A stretch of DNA of 64,000 nt, from contig JAFYZW010000046.1 in NCBI GenBank assembly GCA_017548545.1, positions 19,282-83,281 of the forward strand, read 5' to 3'. Source of the DNA: Bacteroidales bacterium. GTDB lineage: Bacteria; Bacteroidota; Bacteroidia; Bacteroidales; UBA3663. The position numbers were made by a program, and so were the translations under genes. Positions 1-9,244 of the stretch are shown here, in pieces. A model generated the notes under the pieces. That model saw nothing but the letters and a program-made list of their open reading frames with translations, did no database searches and was not told where the DNA came from. Position 1 is the stretch's first letter; every line of letters starts with the position of its first letter.

Positions 1-46
1 CATCACATCTAATAATTCTTAGTAAGCATCATCCGAAAACAGAATC

Positions 47-2182
47 ATGAAGGTTTGTATCGCCGAAAAACCGAGCGTAGCGCAAAGCATAGCACAGATA
101 CTTGGAGCTACCCAAGGTGGTCCCCGTCAGGGCTATTGGGAGGGCAATGGCTATCAGGTCACATGGACCTTTGGTCACCTTTGTGAGCTGAAGAACCCCG
201 ACGAATACGACCCGAAATGGAAGGCGTGGAGCATCGTTTGGCTCCCTATCATCCCGCAAAAGTTCGGCATCACACTCAAGGATGACGACGGCGTCCGTAA
301 GCAGTTCGAAATCATCAGCCATTTGTATGAGAATGCCGAGTGCATAATCAACTGCGGCGATGCTGGTCAGGAGGGCGAACTTATCCAGCGATGGGTCATG
401 CAGAAGGCTGGCGCCATCGAACGCGAGCGTGCTGGCAAAATCCCTATCTATCGCCTGTGGATCAACTCGATGACCGACGAAGCAATTCGCGAAGGATTCC
501 AACATCTTGAGCTTCAGGCGAAGTACGATCGTCTCTATATGGCTGGCCTTAGTCGAGCCATCGGCGACTGGCTTTTGGGCATGAATGCCACCCGTCTATA
601 TACCTTGCGCTACGGTCAGACGGGACAAGGTCAGGTGCTCTCTATCGGGCGTGTCCAAACGCCTACTTTGGCCATGATTGTAAAGCGTCATTTCGAGATT
701 GTCAACTTCGTCCCACAGCAGTACTGGGAGCTCAAGACTCTCTATCGCGATGTCACTTTCAACAGCACTAAGGGTCGTTACGATAAGCTCGAGGAGGCGC
801 AGACTGCCCTCGAAGCCATCAAGGATAGTCTGTTCACCATCACCGATGTACAGAAGAAGTCGGGTAAGGAGAGCCCCAAACGACTCTATGACCTCACCTC
901 TCTGCAAGTCGATTGCAATCGCAAGTTCGGTTTCAGTGCAGAGCAGACTCTGCAACTTATACAAAGTCTCTACGAGAAGAAGGTGACTACATATCCCCGT
1001 GTCGATACCACCTATCTGCCCGACGACGTCTACACAAAATGCCCTGGCATACTCAAAGGTCTTCGTGGTTACGAGCAATTCACAGCGACCTTGCTTGAGC
1101 CCAATAAGAAGCTCCTGAAGTCGAAAAATGTCTTCGACAATTCCAAAGTCACCGATCACCACGCCATCATTCCTACAGGCTTTCCAGCCAACAACCTGAG
1201 CGCACAGGAACGACAGGTCTATGACCTCGTCACCCGTCGGTTCATTTCTGTCTTTTATCCTGATTGTAAGTTCAATACCACTACGGTGTTGGGCGAGGCT
1301 TCTAAGGTGGAATTCAAGGCCACTGGCAAACTCATTGTAGATCCTGGTTGGCGTGTAGTTTATGCTGGTGAAAAGGACGATGACGACGACAAGGAAGGTG
1401 CCTCTATTCTGCCCGAATTCACGGTAGGGGAGAGTGGTCCGCATACACCCTCGTTGCTCGAAAAATGGACACAACCACCCAAGCCCTATACCGAGGCCAC
1501 CTTGCTTCGAGCCATGGAAACGGCGGGTAAGCAATGTGAGGACGAGTCATTGCGCGAAGCGATGAAGGAGAACGGTATAGGCCGACCATCCACTCGTGCT
1601 GCCATTATCGAAACGCTATTCAAGCGGCGTTATATTCGAAAGGAGAAGAAGAACCTCATAGCTACACAGACGGGTATCGATGTTATTCAGGTCATCCATG
1701 AAGAACTCCTCAAGAGTCCCGAATTGACGGGCCAGTGGGAGCGTAAACTGCGTATGATTGAGCGTGGTGAGTACGAGGCCGGTCAATTCATTTCTGAACT
1801 CAAGCAGATGGTTATCGACATCATCCATAGCGTCATGTCTGACCAGTCCAACCGACAAGTGGCCTACGTCACTCCCGAGGAAGAAAAGAAACATGCCGCT
1901 GCCGAAAAGAAAGCCACAGCTGCCGAAAAAAAGGTTGCCCCCAAGCGCACCCCAGCCCCTAAAAAGCCCTCCTCTTCCAAGCGCCCCTCAGCTCCAACCA
2001 GCGCTCCCACCCCCGTGTCGCCACCCCCGTCCCCGTCGCAGCCATCTATGGCTGCCTCCCCCATCCCCGCCAAATGCCCCCTCTGCGGCGGCGCTGTCAT
2101 CAAGGGACGCACTGCCTACGGATGTGCCAACTGGCGCACAGGTTGCACTTGGAGACTTCCTTTTGACGTTTCCAACTCATAA
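47..2182 (+). CDS. topB: DNA topoisomerase III (type IA)
   Basis: Cuts one DNA strand and passes another through the gap, acting in decatenation and recombination clean-up. The TOPRIM domain opens the protein, with D105 and E109 in GDAGQEGE; the catalytic tyrosine is Y316 in TTYPRVD. A single zinc ribbon starting CPLC near residue 676 closes the protein. Residues about 612-675 form a low-complexity linker, first Lys/Ala/Glu-rich and then Pro/Ser-rich, which contains one of the window's palindromic repeats read in frame as QPSMAAS. An aspartate run lies near residue 444. The length of 711 aa is usual for the Bacteroidota form. The ATG at 47 is the first start in frame. The 46 bases before it show no clear promoter, so the upstream context lies outside the window. 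Confidence 0.95.
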   Translation: MKVCIAEKPSVAQSIAQILGATQGGPRQGYWEGNGYQVTWTFGHLCELKNPDEYDPKWKAWSIVWLPIIPQKFGITLKDDDGVRKQFEIISHLYENAECIINCGDAGQEGELIQRWVMQKAGAIERERAGKIPIYRLWINSMTDEAIREGFQHLELQAKYDRLYMAGLSRAIGDWLLGMNATRLYTLRYGQTGQGQVLSIGRVQTPTLAMIVKRHFEIVNFVPQQYWELKTLYRDVTFNSTKGRYDKLEEAQTALEAIKDSLFTITDVQKKSGKESPKRLYDLTSLQVDCNRKFGFSAEQTLQLIQSLYEKKVTTYPRVDTTYLPDDVYTKCPGILKGLRGYEQFTATLLEPNKKLLKSKNVFDNSKVTDHHAIIPTGFPANNLSAQERQVYDLVTRRFISVFYPDCKFNTTTVLGEASKVEFKATGKLIVDPGWRVVYAGEKDDDDDKEGASILPEFTVGESGPHTPSLLEKWTQPPKPYTEATLLRAMETAGKQCEDESLREAMKENGIGRPSTRAAIIETLFKRRYIRKEKKNLIATQTGIDVIQVIHEELLKSPELTGQWERKLRMIERGEYEAGQFISELKQMVIDIIHSVMSDQSNRQVAYVTPEEEKKHAAAEKKATAAEKKVAPKRTPAPKKPSSSKRPSAPTSAPTPVSPPPSPSQPSMAASPIPAKCPLCGGAVIKGRTAYGCANWRTGCTWRLPFDVSNS
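2038..2055. repeat. Palindromic repeat copy 1 (inside topB)
   Basis: GCAGCCAT-CT-ATGGCTGC, a perfect 8-base inverted repeat with a 2-base centre, preceded by CCCCGTC and followed by C-rich sequence. It lies in the linker of topB and is translated. It shares arms and left flank with the copies at 7337, 11716 and 12050. Confidence 0.85.
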
Positions 2183-2237
2183 AAAAGCAAAAATTCTCTC
2201 GCTTTTCGCGCGTATATGCAAAAAAGTGCGGCAAAGG

Positions 2238-2269
2238 TTTGGCAAAATCGAAGAAAATGCCTAACTTTG
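2238..2269 (+). promoter_or_regulatory. Bacteroidota-type promoter for lptD
   Basis: TTTG at 2238-2241 and TAACTTTG at 2262-2269, separated by 20 bases, match the -33/-7 pattern of the Bacteroidota primary sigma factor. The expected transcript start near 2275 precedes the ATG at 2285, so lptD can be transcribed separately from topB. Confidence 0.6.
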
Positions 2270-2284
2270 CCGCGTTTTTTAATA

Positions 2285-5146
2285 ATGCAGACGTTTTTCA
2301 GACGACATATAAACAAGGGCAATGCTCCAATAATGTTTGTAATATTCATCCTGCTGGCACCCATGTGTCTCAGGAAGAACGTCTATGCCAATTCCTTGTC
2401 AATACCCGTCCTCGATTCTTTGTTGGAATCTACCGATTCGCTTGCTCTCCCCATCGCCCCATACGATACCCTTTCCCTCGATTCTTTAGCCTTTCCACCC
2501 GATAGCTTGGCCCTCGATTCCCTCTCTGTAGATTCCGTTTCAACCAAACCTGTGGGAGGCGGTCTGACAGCTGTTGTGAACTACAAGGCACAGGATTCGC
2601 TGGTCTTCGCTGCGGGTAATATGGCATGGCTCTACGGCTCTTCGCAAGTCACATACACCGACATCACCCTCGATGCTGAGCGTCTTCAGCTTTCCCTCGA
2701 CAGTTCTCTGGTTCATGCCAACGGCGTGCTCGACACCATCACCGGCCGACTCACCGGCAAACCAGTCTTTAAGGACAACTCAGGCGAATACGAGACGCGA
2801 ACCATGTCCTACAACTTCAAGACGGCCAAGGGCTTCATCTGCGACGTCACCTCTCAGCAGGGCGAAGGATACGTTACGGGTGGTATTACTAAGAAGATGC
2901 CCAACAACGACATTTATCTTGAAAACGGACGTTACACCACCTGCGACCAAACCGAGTGCCCTCACTTTTACATCGAACTCACCAAAGGCCGTTTGCGTCC
3001 GAATAAGAACATTGTAACCGGCCCGGCATATCTCGTTGTGGCTGATGTGCCATTGCCCGTGGCTATTCCCTTTGGTTATTTCCCGTTCACCAAGTCCTAT
3101 TCAAGTGGTGTCCTCGTACCTACTTATGGTGCTGACCAAACCAAAGGTCTTTATTTGCGCGAAGGCGGATACTACTTCGCCATCAACGATTATGTCGATT
3201 TAGCCCTTCGTGGTGAGATTTACACCAAGGGTTCCTGGGGACTATCAGCTGAGAGCCGCTATGCTATTCGCTATAAGTTCAAGGGTAATTTCGCATTCAG
3301 CTATATCGTGGCCAAGACGGGTGACAAGGGGCTTTCGGACTATGTCGAACAAAAGAATATGAAGGTCACTTGGAGTCACTCTCAGGATTCACGATTCAAC
3401 CCTAATCTCAGTCTCTCGGCCAACGTCAACTTTACGACCTCAGGTTATGAGCGTAGCAACACTACTTCGATCTACAGCTCCGACCTCACCACTTCTACTA
3501 AGCAATCCACCATCAACGCAGGGTACAAGATTCCAAACACCAAGTGGAACCTTTCGGCATCGGCCAGCATCACCCAGCGCACCACTGACTCCACTCTCGT
3601 TGTCTCTTTGCCCCAGTTTACTGCTTCCATGAGCACCTGGTACCCTTTCAAGCGAAAGCAAAAAAGTGGCTCTGACCGTTGGTATGAGAAGATCTCGATG
3701 ACCTACAACATGAACATGATCAATAAGATCACGACCAAGGAAAGCGAATTTGGGCAGAAAAACCTCCTCCGCGACTGGGAGAACGGCATCAAGCACTCTC
3801 TTCCCATTGGTGCCACTTTTACTGCTGCGAAGTACATCCAGATTTCGCCTCGCATCAATTTCACCGACCGTATGTACAGCCATAAGACCATTCAATACTA
3901 CGATCCCTCTCTGGTCAACTCCAATGGCTCTTATGGTGGTATCGCAAAGGACACTGTCTATGGTTTCTACAATTCCTACGACTTCAGCACTTCCTTGAGT
4001 TTCTCCACCAAGCTATATGGTTTCTTCAAACCCTTGTGGAAGAAATCCCGTCTCTTTGCCGTTCGTCATGTGCTCTCACCCAATATCTCTTTCAGCTACA
4101 CGCCTGATTTCAGCGAGAAGAAGTATGGCAGTTGGGGTACATATTATGTCCCCGACAGTACGTCGGTGACAGGTCGTCGTGAGGTAAGGTATAGCTATTT
4201 CCAGGGTTATTCTCAAGGTGGCGCACCACAAGGCCGTAGCGGTTCCATCTCGCTGTCGTTCGACAATAACATCGAGGCTAAGATCCGATCCGATAAGGAT
4301 TCCACTGGCTATCGCAAAATCTCCCTCATCGATAAGCTTTCCACTAGTATCTCCTACAACATGGTGGCCGACTCTATGCGTTGGAGTACCACTGTCCCCA
4401 TAAATGCAACCATCAAGATGGGCAAGAACTCGTCGATGAACCTCAATACTACATGGGACGTTTATAAGTATGACGAAAATGGTCGTCGTTACGACAAACC
4501 GCGTTGGGAGGATGGCCAGTTCCTTCGTCTCATGTCCACGGGCTATTCCTTCAGCTATTCTCTAAACAACGACAAGTTGGCCAAGCTTTTCGGTCGAGGA
4601 GGGGATGACGACGATGACGACGAAGACGAAGGCTTCGATCTCGACAGCGAAGATGGTTATGTCGAGGAGGACCTCGATCCGACCAGTATCGAAGGCATGC
4701 AGCGCGATGCCGAGAAGCGGAAACGTAAGGAGAAGAAACGTACAGGCACCTACGATGATGACGGTTACCTTATCTGGACCGTCCCTTGGACACTCAACGT
4801 CTCCTATTCAATGCGTTATCAATACAAGACGTTCAATAAGGAGAAGCGCGAGTTCGACCGCGGTATTGTCCATAGTGCCACCTTAAGCGGCACATTCCAA
4901 CCCACCAAGGGGTGGAACTTTTCGTTTAATGCGTCCTACGACATGAACCTCAATAAGGTCACCTTCATGAACATCAATGCAAGTCGCGACATGCATTGCT
5001 GGATGCTTACGGCCTCGCTCAACCCATTAGGCAGATATGCATCGTTCAATGTCAACATCGCCGTCAAGAGTTCCATGCTCTCCGACCTCAAGTATCAGAA
5101 GTCGAGCGTTTCGCGCAGCAACAAGATTCAATGGTATAACGATTAG
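2285..5146 (+). CDS. lptD: LPS-assembly protein LptD (outer-membrane barrel)
   Basis: Outer-membrane component that inserts lipopolysaccharide into the outer leaflet. The N-terminus has a hydrophobic export signal (MFVIFILLAPMC), then a Ser/Asp/Leu-rich stretch and a periplasmic beta-jellyroll-like region (about residues 80-250, including VTYTDITLDAERL and YLENGRYTTCD). The remainder is long alternating beta strands typical of a barrel and ends in a charged, aromatic tail. A very acidic loop, with a run of aspartates followed by a Lys/Arg-rich segment, falls near residues 775-830. The family is usually 750-950 aa, and 953 aa fits. The start could also be the ATG at 2333 (937 aa), which sits directly before the hydrophobic signal; 2285 is chosen because it lies just downstream of the promoter. 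hisH follows after 3 bases. Confidence 0.85.
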   Translation: MQTFFRRHINKGNAPIMFVIFILLAPMCLRKNVYANSLSIPVLDSLLESTDSLALPIAPYDTLSLDSLAFPPDSLALDSLSVDSVSTKPVGGGLTAVVNYKAQDSLVFAAGNMAWLYGSSQVTYTDITLDAERLQLSLDSSLVHANGVLDTITGRLTGKPVFKDNSGEYETRTMSYNFKTAKGFICDVTSQQGEGYVTGGITKKMPNNDIYLENGRYTTCDQTECPHFYIELTKGRLRPNKNIVTGPAYLVVADVPLPVAIPFGYFPFTKSYSSGVLVPTYGADQTKGLYLREGGYYFAINDYVDLALRGEIYTKGSWGLSAESRYAIRYKFKGNFAFSYIVAKTGDKGLSDYVEQKNMKVTWSHSQDSRFNPNLSLSANVNFTTSGYERSNTTSIYSSDLTTSTKQSTINAGYKIPNTKWNLSASASITQRTTDSTLVVSLPQFTASMSTWYPFKRKQKSGSDRWYEKISMTYNMNMINKITTKESEFGQKNLLRDWENGIKHSLPIGATFTAAKYIQISPRINFTDRMYSHKTIQYYDPSLVNSNGSYGGIAKDTVYGFYNSYDFSTSLSFSTKLYGFFKPLWKKSRLFAVRHVLSPNISFSYTPDFSEKKYGSWGTYYVPDSTSVTGRREVRYSYFQGYSQGGAPQGRSGSISLSFDNNIEAKIRSDKDSTGYRKISLIDKLSTSISYNMVADSMRWSTTVPINATIKMGKNSSMNLNTTWDVYKYDENGRRYDKPRWEDGQFLRLMSTGYSFSYSLNNDKLAKLFGRGGDDDDDDEDEGFDLDSEDGYVEEDLDPTSIEGMQRDAEKRKRKEKKRTGTYDDDGYLIWTVPWTLNVSYSMRYQYKTFNKEKREFDRGIVHSATLSGTFQPTKGWNFSFNASYDMNLNKVTFMNINASRDMHCWMLTASLNPLGRYASFNVNIAVKSSMLSDLKYQKSSVSRSNKIQWYND

Positions 5147-5149
5147 CTT

Positions 5150-5755
5150 ATGAGAGTAGCAATCATCAAATACAACGCAGGCAACATCTACAGTGTATAT
5201 TGTGCTTGCCGACGTCTCGGATGCGATGCTGTCATCACCGACGACCCCGCGACCATTCGTGAGGCCGACCGTGTCATCTTCCCGGGTGTGGGCGAAGCGA
5301 AAGCTGCGATGGAGTATCTCAATCAAAAAGGACTCGCCGATCTCATCCGTAGTCTCACTCAGCCCGTACTTGGCATCTGCATCGGTATGCAGCTTCTCTG
5401 CAGCCACAGCGAGGAGGGCGATGTCGATTGCCTCGGTATCTTCGATGTTCCTGTCATTCGATTCCGTCCATCGTCCAAGGATTTCAAGGTCCCACAGATG
5501 GGATGGAATACCATTGAACGATTCCTGCAGGATGAAGGAAATACCAACTCTTTGTTTGTCAACCTGCACGAAGGCGACTATGTCTATTATGTGCACAGTT
5601 ATCACGTTCCCCTTTGTGCTTACACAATAGCCCAAACCGACTACGACGGTTTCTATAGCGCAGCCCTCCACAAGGGTAACTTCTGGGCTACGCAGTTCCA
5701 TCCCGAGAAGTCGGGTTCGGTAGGCGAACAGATTTTACGTAACTTTTTATCATGA
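5150..5755 (+). CDS. hisH: Imidazole glycerol phosphate synthase, glutaminase subunit
   Basis: Releases ammonia from glutamine and channels it to HisF for formation of imidazole glycerol phosphate and AICAR in histidine synthesis. It has a class I amidotransferase fold with nucleophile C77 in GICIGMQLL and the His/Glu pair H184/E186 in QFHPEKS. Full length at 201 aa. Its stop overlaps the hisA start (ATGA), which suggests coupled translation. hisG, hisD, hisC and hisB are not in the window, so the pathway is split between at least two loci. Confidence 0.96.
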   Translation: MRVAIIKYNAGNIYSVYCACRRLGCDAVITDDPATIREADRVIFPGVGEAKAAMEYLNQKGLADLIRSLTQPVLGICIGMQLLCSHSEEGDVDCLGIFDVPVIRFRPSSKDFKVPQMGWNTIERFLQDEGNTNSLFVNLHEGDYVYYVHSYHVPLCAYTIAQTDYDGFYSAALHKGNFWATQFHPEKSGSVGEQILRNFLS

Positions 5756-6504
5756 TTGAAATTATCCCAGCCGTTGACATCATCGACGGTAAACTCGTTC
5801 GTCTCACGAAAGGCGATTACGAGACGAAGAAAGAATACAGTCAGGACCCGCTTGAGACGGCCCGTCAGTTCGAAGCCATCGGTATCCGTCGTCTTCACCT
5901 TGTTGATCTCGATGGTGCCAAGGGTGGTCATATTGTCAACCACCATATCCTCGAACAAATAGCTTTGTACACCAACCTCATCGTCGATTTCGGCGGTGGC
6001 CTTAAGAGCGACGACGATGTCCGTATCGCCTTCGAGAGTGGTGCACAAATGATCACCAGCGGCTCAATCGCTGTTCAGCGTCCTCAGCTTTTCCTGTCTT
6101 GGCTCGAACAGTATGGTCCCGATCGAGTGATTCTTGGCGCCGATATCAAGGACGGTCGCATTGCCATCCAAGGCTGGCTCGAAGAGAGCGACGCACGATG
6201 GCAGACGTTCCTAGAGAGCTATACTGCACGTGGCGTCAGCAAGGTGATCTCTACCGATATCTCCCGCGATGGCATGATGGCAGGACCCTCCACCGAACTC
6301 TACAAGGACATGATGGAGGAATTCCCAGGGCTCTACGTCATCGCTTCCGGTGGTGTCAGCTGCATGATGGATGTGCTCCAACTCGAAGCGGCCAACGTGC
6401 CAGCAGTCATCATTGGAAAGGCCATCTACGAAGGTCGCATCACCTTCAATGAACTTGATCGCTATCAGCAAAACAATTGTTCCTCTAAGATTGATAATTG
6501 TTAA
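5752..6504 (+). CDS. hisA: Phosphoribosylformimino-AICAR-P isomerase
   Basis: Amadori isomerisation of ProFAR to PRFAR, the substrate of HisH/HisF. It is a half-barrel-duplicated TIM barrel with catalytic D8 in PAVDI and D169 in STDISRDG, and phosphate-binding GGG and GK(A) segments (FGGGL near 82, IGKAI near 222). Length 250 aa, slightly long: the last residues (NNCSSKIDNC) are encoded by the beginning of an ATTGTTA-type repeat tract, and the stop codon TAA lies inside that tract. hisF starts 28 bases later. Confidence 0.96.
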   Translation: MIEIIPAVDIIDGKLVRLTKGDYETKKEYSQDPLETARQFEAIGIRRLHLVDLDGAKGGHIVNHHILEQIALYTNLIVDFGGGLKSDDDVRIAFESGAQMITSGSIAVQRPQLFLSWLEQYGPDRVILGADIKDGRIAIQGWLEESDARWQTFLESYTARGVSKVISTDISRDGMMAGPSTELYKDMMEEFPGLYVIASGGVSCMMDVLQLEAANVPAVIIGKAIYEGRITFNELDRYQQNNCSSKIDNC

Positions 6505-6530
6505 TTGTTCATTGTTAATTGTTAATTGAT
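6494..6530. repeat. Tandem tract of ATTGTTA-like units between hisA and hisF
   Basis: Successive near-copies of TTAATTG/TTCATTG with a 7-to-10-base periodicity run from the hisA C-terminus to just before the hisF ATG. The hisA stop codon (6502-6504) is inside the tract. It is AT-rich in an otherwise GC-rich operon. Confidence 0.75.
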
Positions 6531-6532
6531 CA

Positions 6533-7291
6533 ATGTTAGCCAAACGCATCATACCCTGTCTTGACGTCAAGGATGGCACCACCGTCAAGGGCGTTCAGTT
6601 TATCAATTTCCGCGATGCAGGCGATCCCGTCGAACTCGGCAAACAATACAGCCTGATGGGGGCCGACGAACTGGTTTATCTCGACATCACCGCTTCGCAC
6701 GAAGGTCGGCGCACCTTTACCGATCTTGTACGTCGCATCGCTGCCGAGGTCTCCATCCCCTTCACCGTAGGGGGTGGCATCCACGAACTTGCCGACGTCG
6801 AGCGCCTTTTGGCAGCTGGAGCCGACAAGGTGTCGGTCAATTCGTCCGCCTTGCGCCGACCTGATCTCATCACCGAGATAGCCGAACGTTTTGGCCGACA
6901 GGAGTGTGTCTGCGCTATCGATGCCCGCCTTGAAGACGACGGCCAATGGCGCTGCTATCTCAACGGAGGACGTATCCCCACCGACCGCTTTCTTTTCGAA
7001 TGGGCTCACGAGGCCCAGGAGCGTGGTGCTGGCGAGATACTATTCACCTCGATGAATCACGATGGGTCAAAACAGGGCTTCGCCAACGAGGCGCTGGCCC
7101 GTCTCTCCGACGAGTTGACCATCCCCATCATCGCATCGGGAGGAGCAGGTTTCCGCGAACACTTCCTCGATGTTTTCACCAAGGGCCACGCCGATGCTGC
7201 CCTCGCCGCCTCAGTCTTCCACTTTGGCGAGATTCCCATCCCTGCCCTCAAGCACTACCTCGCCGACAACGGCATCAACGTCCGCTTGTAA
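6533..7291 (+). CDS. hisF: Imidazole glycerol phosphate synthase, cyclase subunit
   Basis: TIM-barrel cyclase that joins PRFAR with ammonia from HisH to give imidazole glycerol phosphate and AICAR. The two catalytic aspartates are D11 (PCLDVKDG) and D130 (CAIDARL), and the glycine-rich phosphate sites are VGGGI near 81 and ASGGAG near 201. Full length at 252 aa. It lies downstream of hisA in the same orientation, with only the repeat tract between them. Confidence 0.97.
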   Translation: MLAKRIIPCLDVKDGTTVKGVQFINFRDAGDPVELGKQYSLMGADELVYLDITASHEGRRTFTDLVRRIAAEVSIPFTVGGGIHELADVERLLAAGADKVSVNSSALRRPDLITEIAERFGRQECVCAIDARLEDDGQWRCYLNGGRIPTDRFLFEWAHEAQERGAGEILFTSMNHDGSKQGFANEALARLSDELTIPIIASGGAGFREHFLDVFTKGHADAALAASVFHFGEIPIPALKHYLADNGINVRL

Positions 7292-7336
7292 AGGCCCCTT
7301 ACTACCGCCATCTCGCCGCTTCTTCTTGTCCTTGTT

Positions 7337-7354
7337 GCAGCCATTTATGGCTGC
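7337..7354. repeat. Palindromic repeat copy 2 (hisF-hisIE gap)
   Basis: GCAGCCAT-TT-ATGGCTGC, perfect 8-base arms, in the 101-base gap between hisF and hisIE. It is followed by CCCCG and not by a T run, so it does not look like an intrinsic terminator. Confidence 0.85.
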
Positions 7355-7392
7355 CCCGTTCCCTCTAAACCCAATAACCCCACTATAAACGA

Positions 7393-8007
7393 ATGCAAAT
7401 CGATTTCGACAAACTTCAGGGCTTAGTCCCTGCTATCATCCAGGATGCAGTTACGAGCAAAGTGCTCATGCTCGGCTTCATGAACCGCGAAGCCTACGAC
7501 AAGACGGTTGAGACCGGACTCGTGACCTTCTGGAGTCGCACACGCAACTGCCTTTGGCCCAAAGGCGAGACTTCGGGCAACGTGCTCAAGGTCGTCCAGA
7601 TCTTCAACGACTGCGACAACGACACCCTGCTCATTAAGGTCAATCCCGCAGGTCCAGTCTGCCATACCGGTGCCGACACCTGCTGGAACGAGACCAACGA
7701 ACGCAATCCATTGCTCTTCCTTACCGAGCTGCAGGACTTCATCAACAAGCGCCACGAAGAGATGCCTGAGGGCTCTTACACCACCAGCCTCTTCAAGGAC
7801 GGTCTCAACCGAATGGCACAGAAGGTGGGAGAGGAGGCACTCGAACTCGTCATCGAGGCTACCAACGGCACCAACGAGCGCATGATTTATGAAGGTTCCG
7901 ACATGCTATACCATCTTATCGTTCTCCTCACCAGCAAAGGTCTCCGCATCGAAGACCTCGCCGCTGAGCTAGCCACCCGCCACAACCCCACTTGGCGCAA
8001 GCATTAA
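7393..8007 (+). CDS. hisIE: Bifunctional phosphoribosyl-AMP cyclohydrolase / phosphoribosyl-ATP pyrophosphatase
   Basis: Catalyses steps 2 and 3 of histidine synthesis. The N-terminal HisI domain (about 1-105) contains [18 protein letters not shown] and the metal-binding segment with CHTGADTCW; the C-terminal HisE domain (about 115-204) has the MazG-like helical motif [11 protein letters not shown]. The fused form and 204 aa are normal in Bacteroidota. It ends the his series; the FtsE-like gene follows after 24 bases. Confidence 0.96.
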   Translation: MQIDFDKLQGLVPAIIQDAVTSKVLMLGFMNREAYDKTVETGLVTFWSRTRNCLWPKGETSGNVLKVVQIFNDCDNDTLLIKVNPAGPVCHTGADTCWNETNERNPLLFLTELQDFINKRHEEMPEGSYTTSLFKDGLNRMAQKVGEEALELVIEATNGTNERMIYEGSDMLYHLIVLLTSKGLRIEDLAAELATRHNPTWRKH

Positions 8008-8031
8008 CACCCTGCCCCTTAATCCTTCATC

Positions 8032-8832
8032 ATGATCCTATACAAAAACGTCACCATCGCTCGAGGCGAAAACGTCCTCGTTCGTAATATGGACCTCTCC
8101 GTCGGAGAGGGCGAGTTCGTCTATCTCATCGGCAAGGTAGGTGCAGGCAAATCGTCGCTCTTGAAGACGATGTACAAGGACCTTGACATCCAGGAAGGGG
8201 AGGAGGCCCGTATCTTCGACGAATACAACCTCCTCGCCCTCAAGCCCAACCAAATACCCTATCTACGCCGTAAGGTCGGCATCATCTTCCAGGACTTCCA
8301 ACTTCTCACCGACCGCTCTGTCGAGGCTAACCTCGACTTCGTTCTCCGTGCCACAGGCTGGAAGGACATCGAAAAGCGACGCCAACGCATCACCGAAGTC
8401 CTCGATCTCGTCGATATGGTCGGCTGCGAAAAACGTATGCCCAACACCCTCTCGGGTGGTGAGCAGCAACGTATAGTCATCGCAAGAGCTCTTCTCAACA
8501 GTCCACGTCTCATCCTCGCCGACGAGCCTACTGGCAACCTCGACCTAGAGACAGGACAACGTATCGTGAGCCTCCTCTACAAGATATGCAAGGAGCAACA
8601 TTCCACGGTCATTATGTCAACCCATAATCTGGCTTTCCTCAACGACTTCCCCGGTCGAGTGATCCACCTCACCGACAATCAACTCGTCGAGGTAGGTGGC
8701 ACCGATGAGCCCGATACCATCGAAGATGTCATCGCTGTGTCAACACCGGATAGCTTGGAATCTCTGGAAGGAATTCCCAGCGATTTGCTTCACGGTTCAG
8801 ATGACAGCAATAATGTTGAATCCCATTGCTGA
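8032..8832 (+). CDS. ftsE: FtsE-like ABC transporter ATPase
   Basis: Cytoplasmic ATPase of the FtsE/LolD-type class; FtsE works with FtsX to control peptidoglycan hydrolysis at division. Walker A is at 34-42 (GKVGAGKSS), the signature LSGGEQQ is near 140, and Walker [13 protein letters not shown] is near 161-172. No ftsX permease is adjacent. The family is usually 220-230 aa; this one is 266 aa because of an acidic tail of about 40 residues whose coding DNA runs antisense to the end of the reverse-strand HSDR_N gene. The placement after hisIE suggests read-through from the his genes. Assignment to FtsE rather than another ABC ATPase is by similarity of pattern only. Confidence 0.75.
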   Translation: MILYKNVTIARGENVLVRNMDLSVGEGEFVYLIGKVGAGKSSLLKTMYKDLDIQEGEEARIFDEYNLLALKPNQIPYLRRKVGIIFQDFQLLTDRSVEANLDFVLRATGWKDIEKRRQRITEVLDLVDMVGCEKRMPNTLSGGEQQRIVIARALLNSPRLILADEPTGNLDLETGQRIVSLLYKICKEQHSTVIMSTHNLAFLNDFPGRVIHLTDNQLVEVGGTDEPDTIEDVIAVSTPDSLESLEGIPSDLLHGSDDSNNVESHC

Positions 8833-9193
8833 CCACCAGCCAATCCACCTGCAGAGCGATGTTGTAGCGACTCACTTGGTCGAAAACATCCTGCGTGAGC
8901 CGTACGCTCGTGGCCTTGTATTCCACAATCATCAGCGCCTCGCCTTCATCGCCGAACACTACGCTGTCGCACCTCCGCTCCAATTGTCCCACCCGGATGC
9001 ACACCTCGTTGCCAATCCTTCCTGAAGGATAGCCCATCACCTCTATCAGGAAATGTACAAAATGCTGACGCACCCACTCTTCAGGAGTGAGCTTTACCCA
9101 ACGGCGACGCTGTGTGTCCCAGATCTCCTGCTGAGAGTTCTTGGGATTCTGTCGGGTGCGTACATCAAAGGTAGGAAGATTCAGTATATCCAT
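8729..9193 (-). CDS. Stand-alone type I restriction R-subunit N-terminal-like nuclease domain (HSDR_N)
   Basis: Small protein (154 aa) resembling the N-terminal nuclease domain of HsdR subunits. A PD-(D/E)xK-type site is visible as D76 in RRCDSVV and E91/K93 in IVEYKATS. No helicase, HsdM or HsdS gene is nearby. It has its own promoter (9214-9244), and its last 35 codons overlap the end of the FtsE-like gene on the other strand. Small HSDR_N proteins of this size are found in many Bacteroidota, but their role is not established; the nuclease activity is inferred from the motif. Confidence 0.75.
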   Translation of the reverse strand: MDILNLPTFDVRTRQNPKNSQQEIWDTQRRRWVKLTPEEWVRQHFVHFLIEVMGYPSGRIGNEVCIRVGQLERRCDSVVFGDEGEALMIVEYKATSVRLTQDVFDQVSRYNIALQVDWLVVSNGIQHYCCHLNREANRWEFLPEIPSYPVLTQR

Positions 9194-9213
9194 TTTTCAG
9201 CGATTTATCGCCG

Positions 9214-9244
9214 CAAAGATACAAAAAATATTTGACATGGCAAA
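9214..9244 (-). promoter_or_regulatory. Promoter for the HSDR_N gene
   Basis: On the reverse strand TTTG (9241-9244) and TATCTTTG (9214-9221) are 19 bases apart, a good Bacteroidota -33/-7 pair. The ATG at 9193 is about 15 bases downstream of the expected start site. The element overlaps the beginning of holA. Confidence 0.6.

Noticed and set aside
7292..7392. Histidine-operon attenuator or leader peptide
   Set aside because: No run of His codons or alternative terminator is seen before hisH or in the his gaps.
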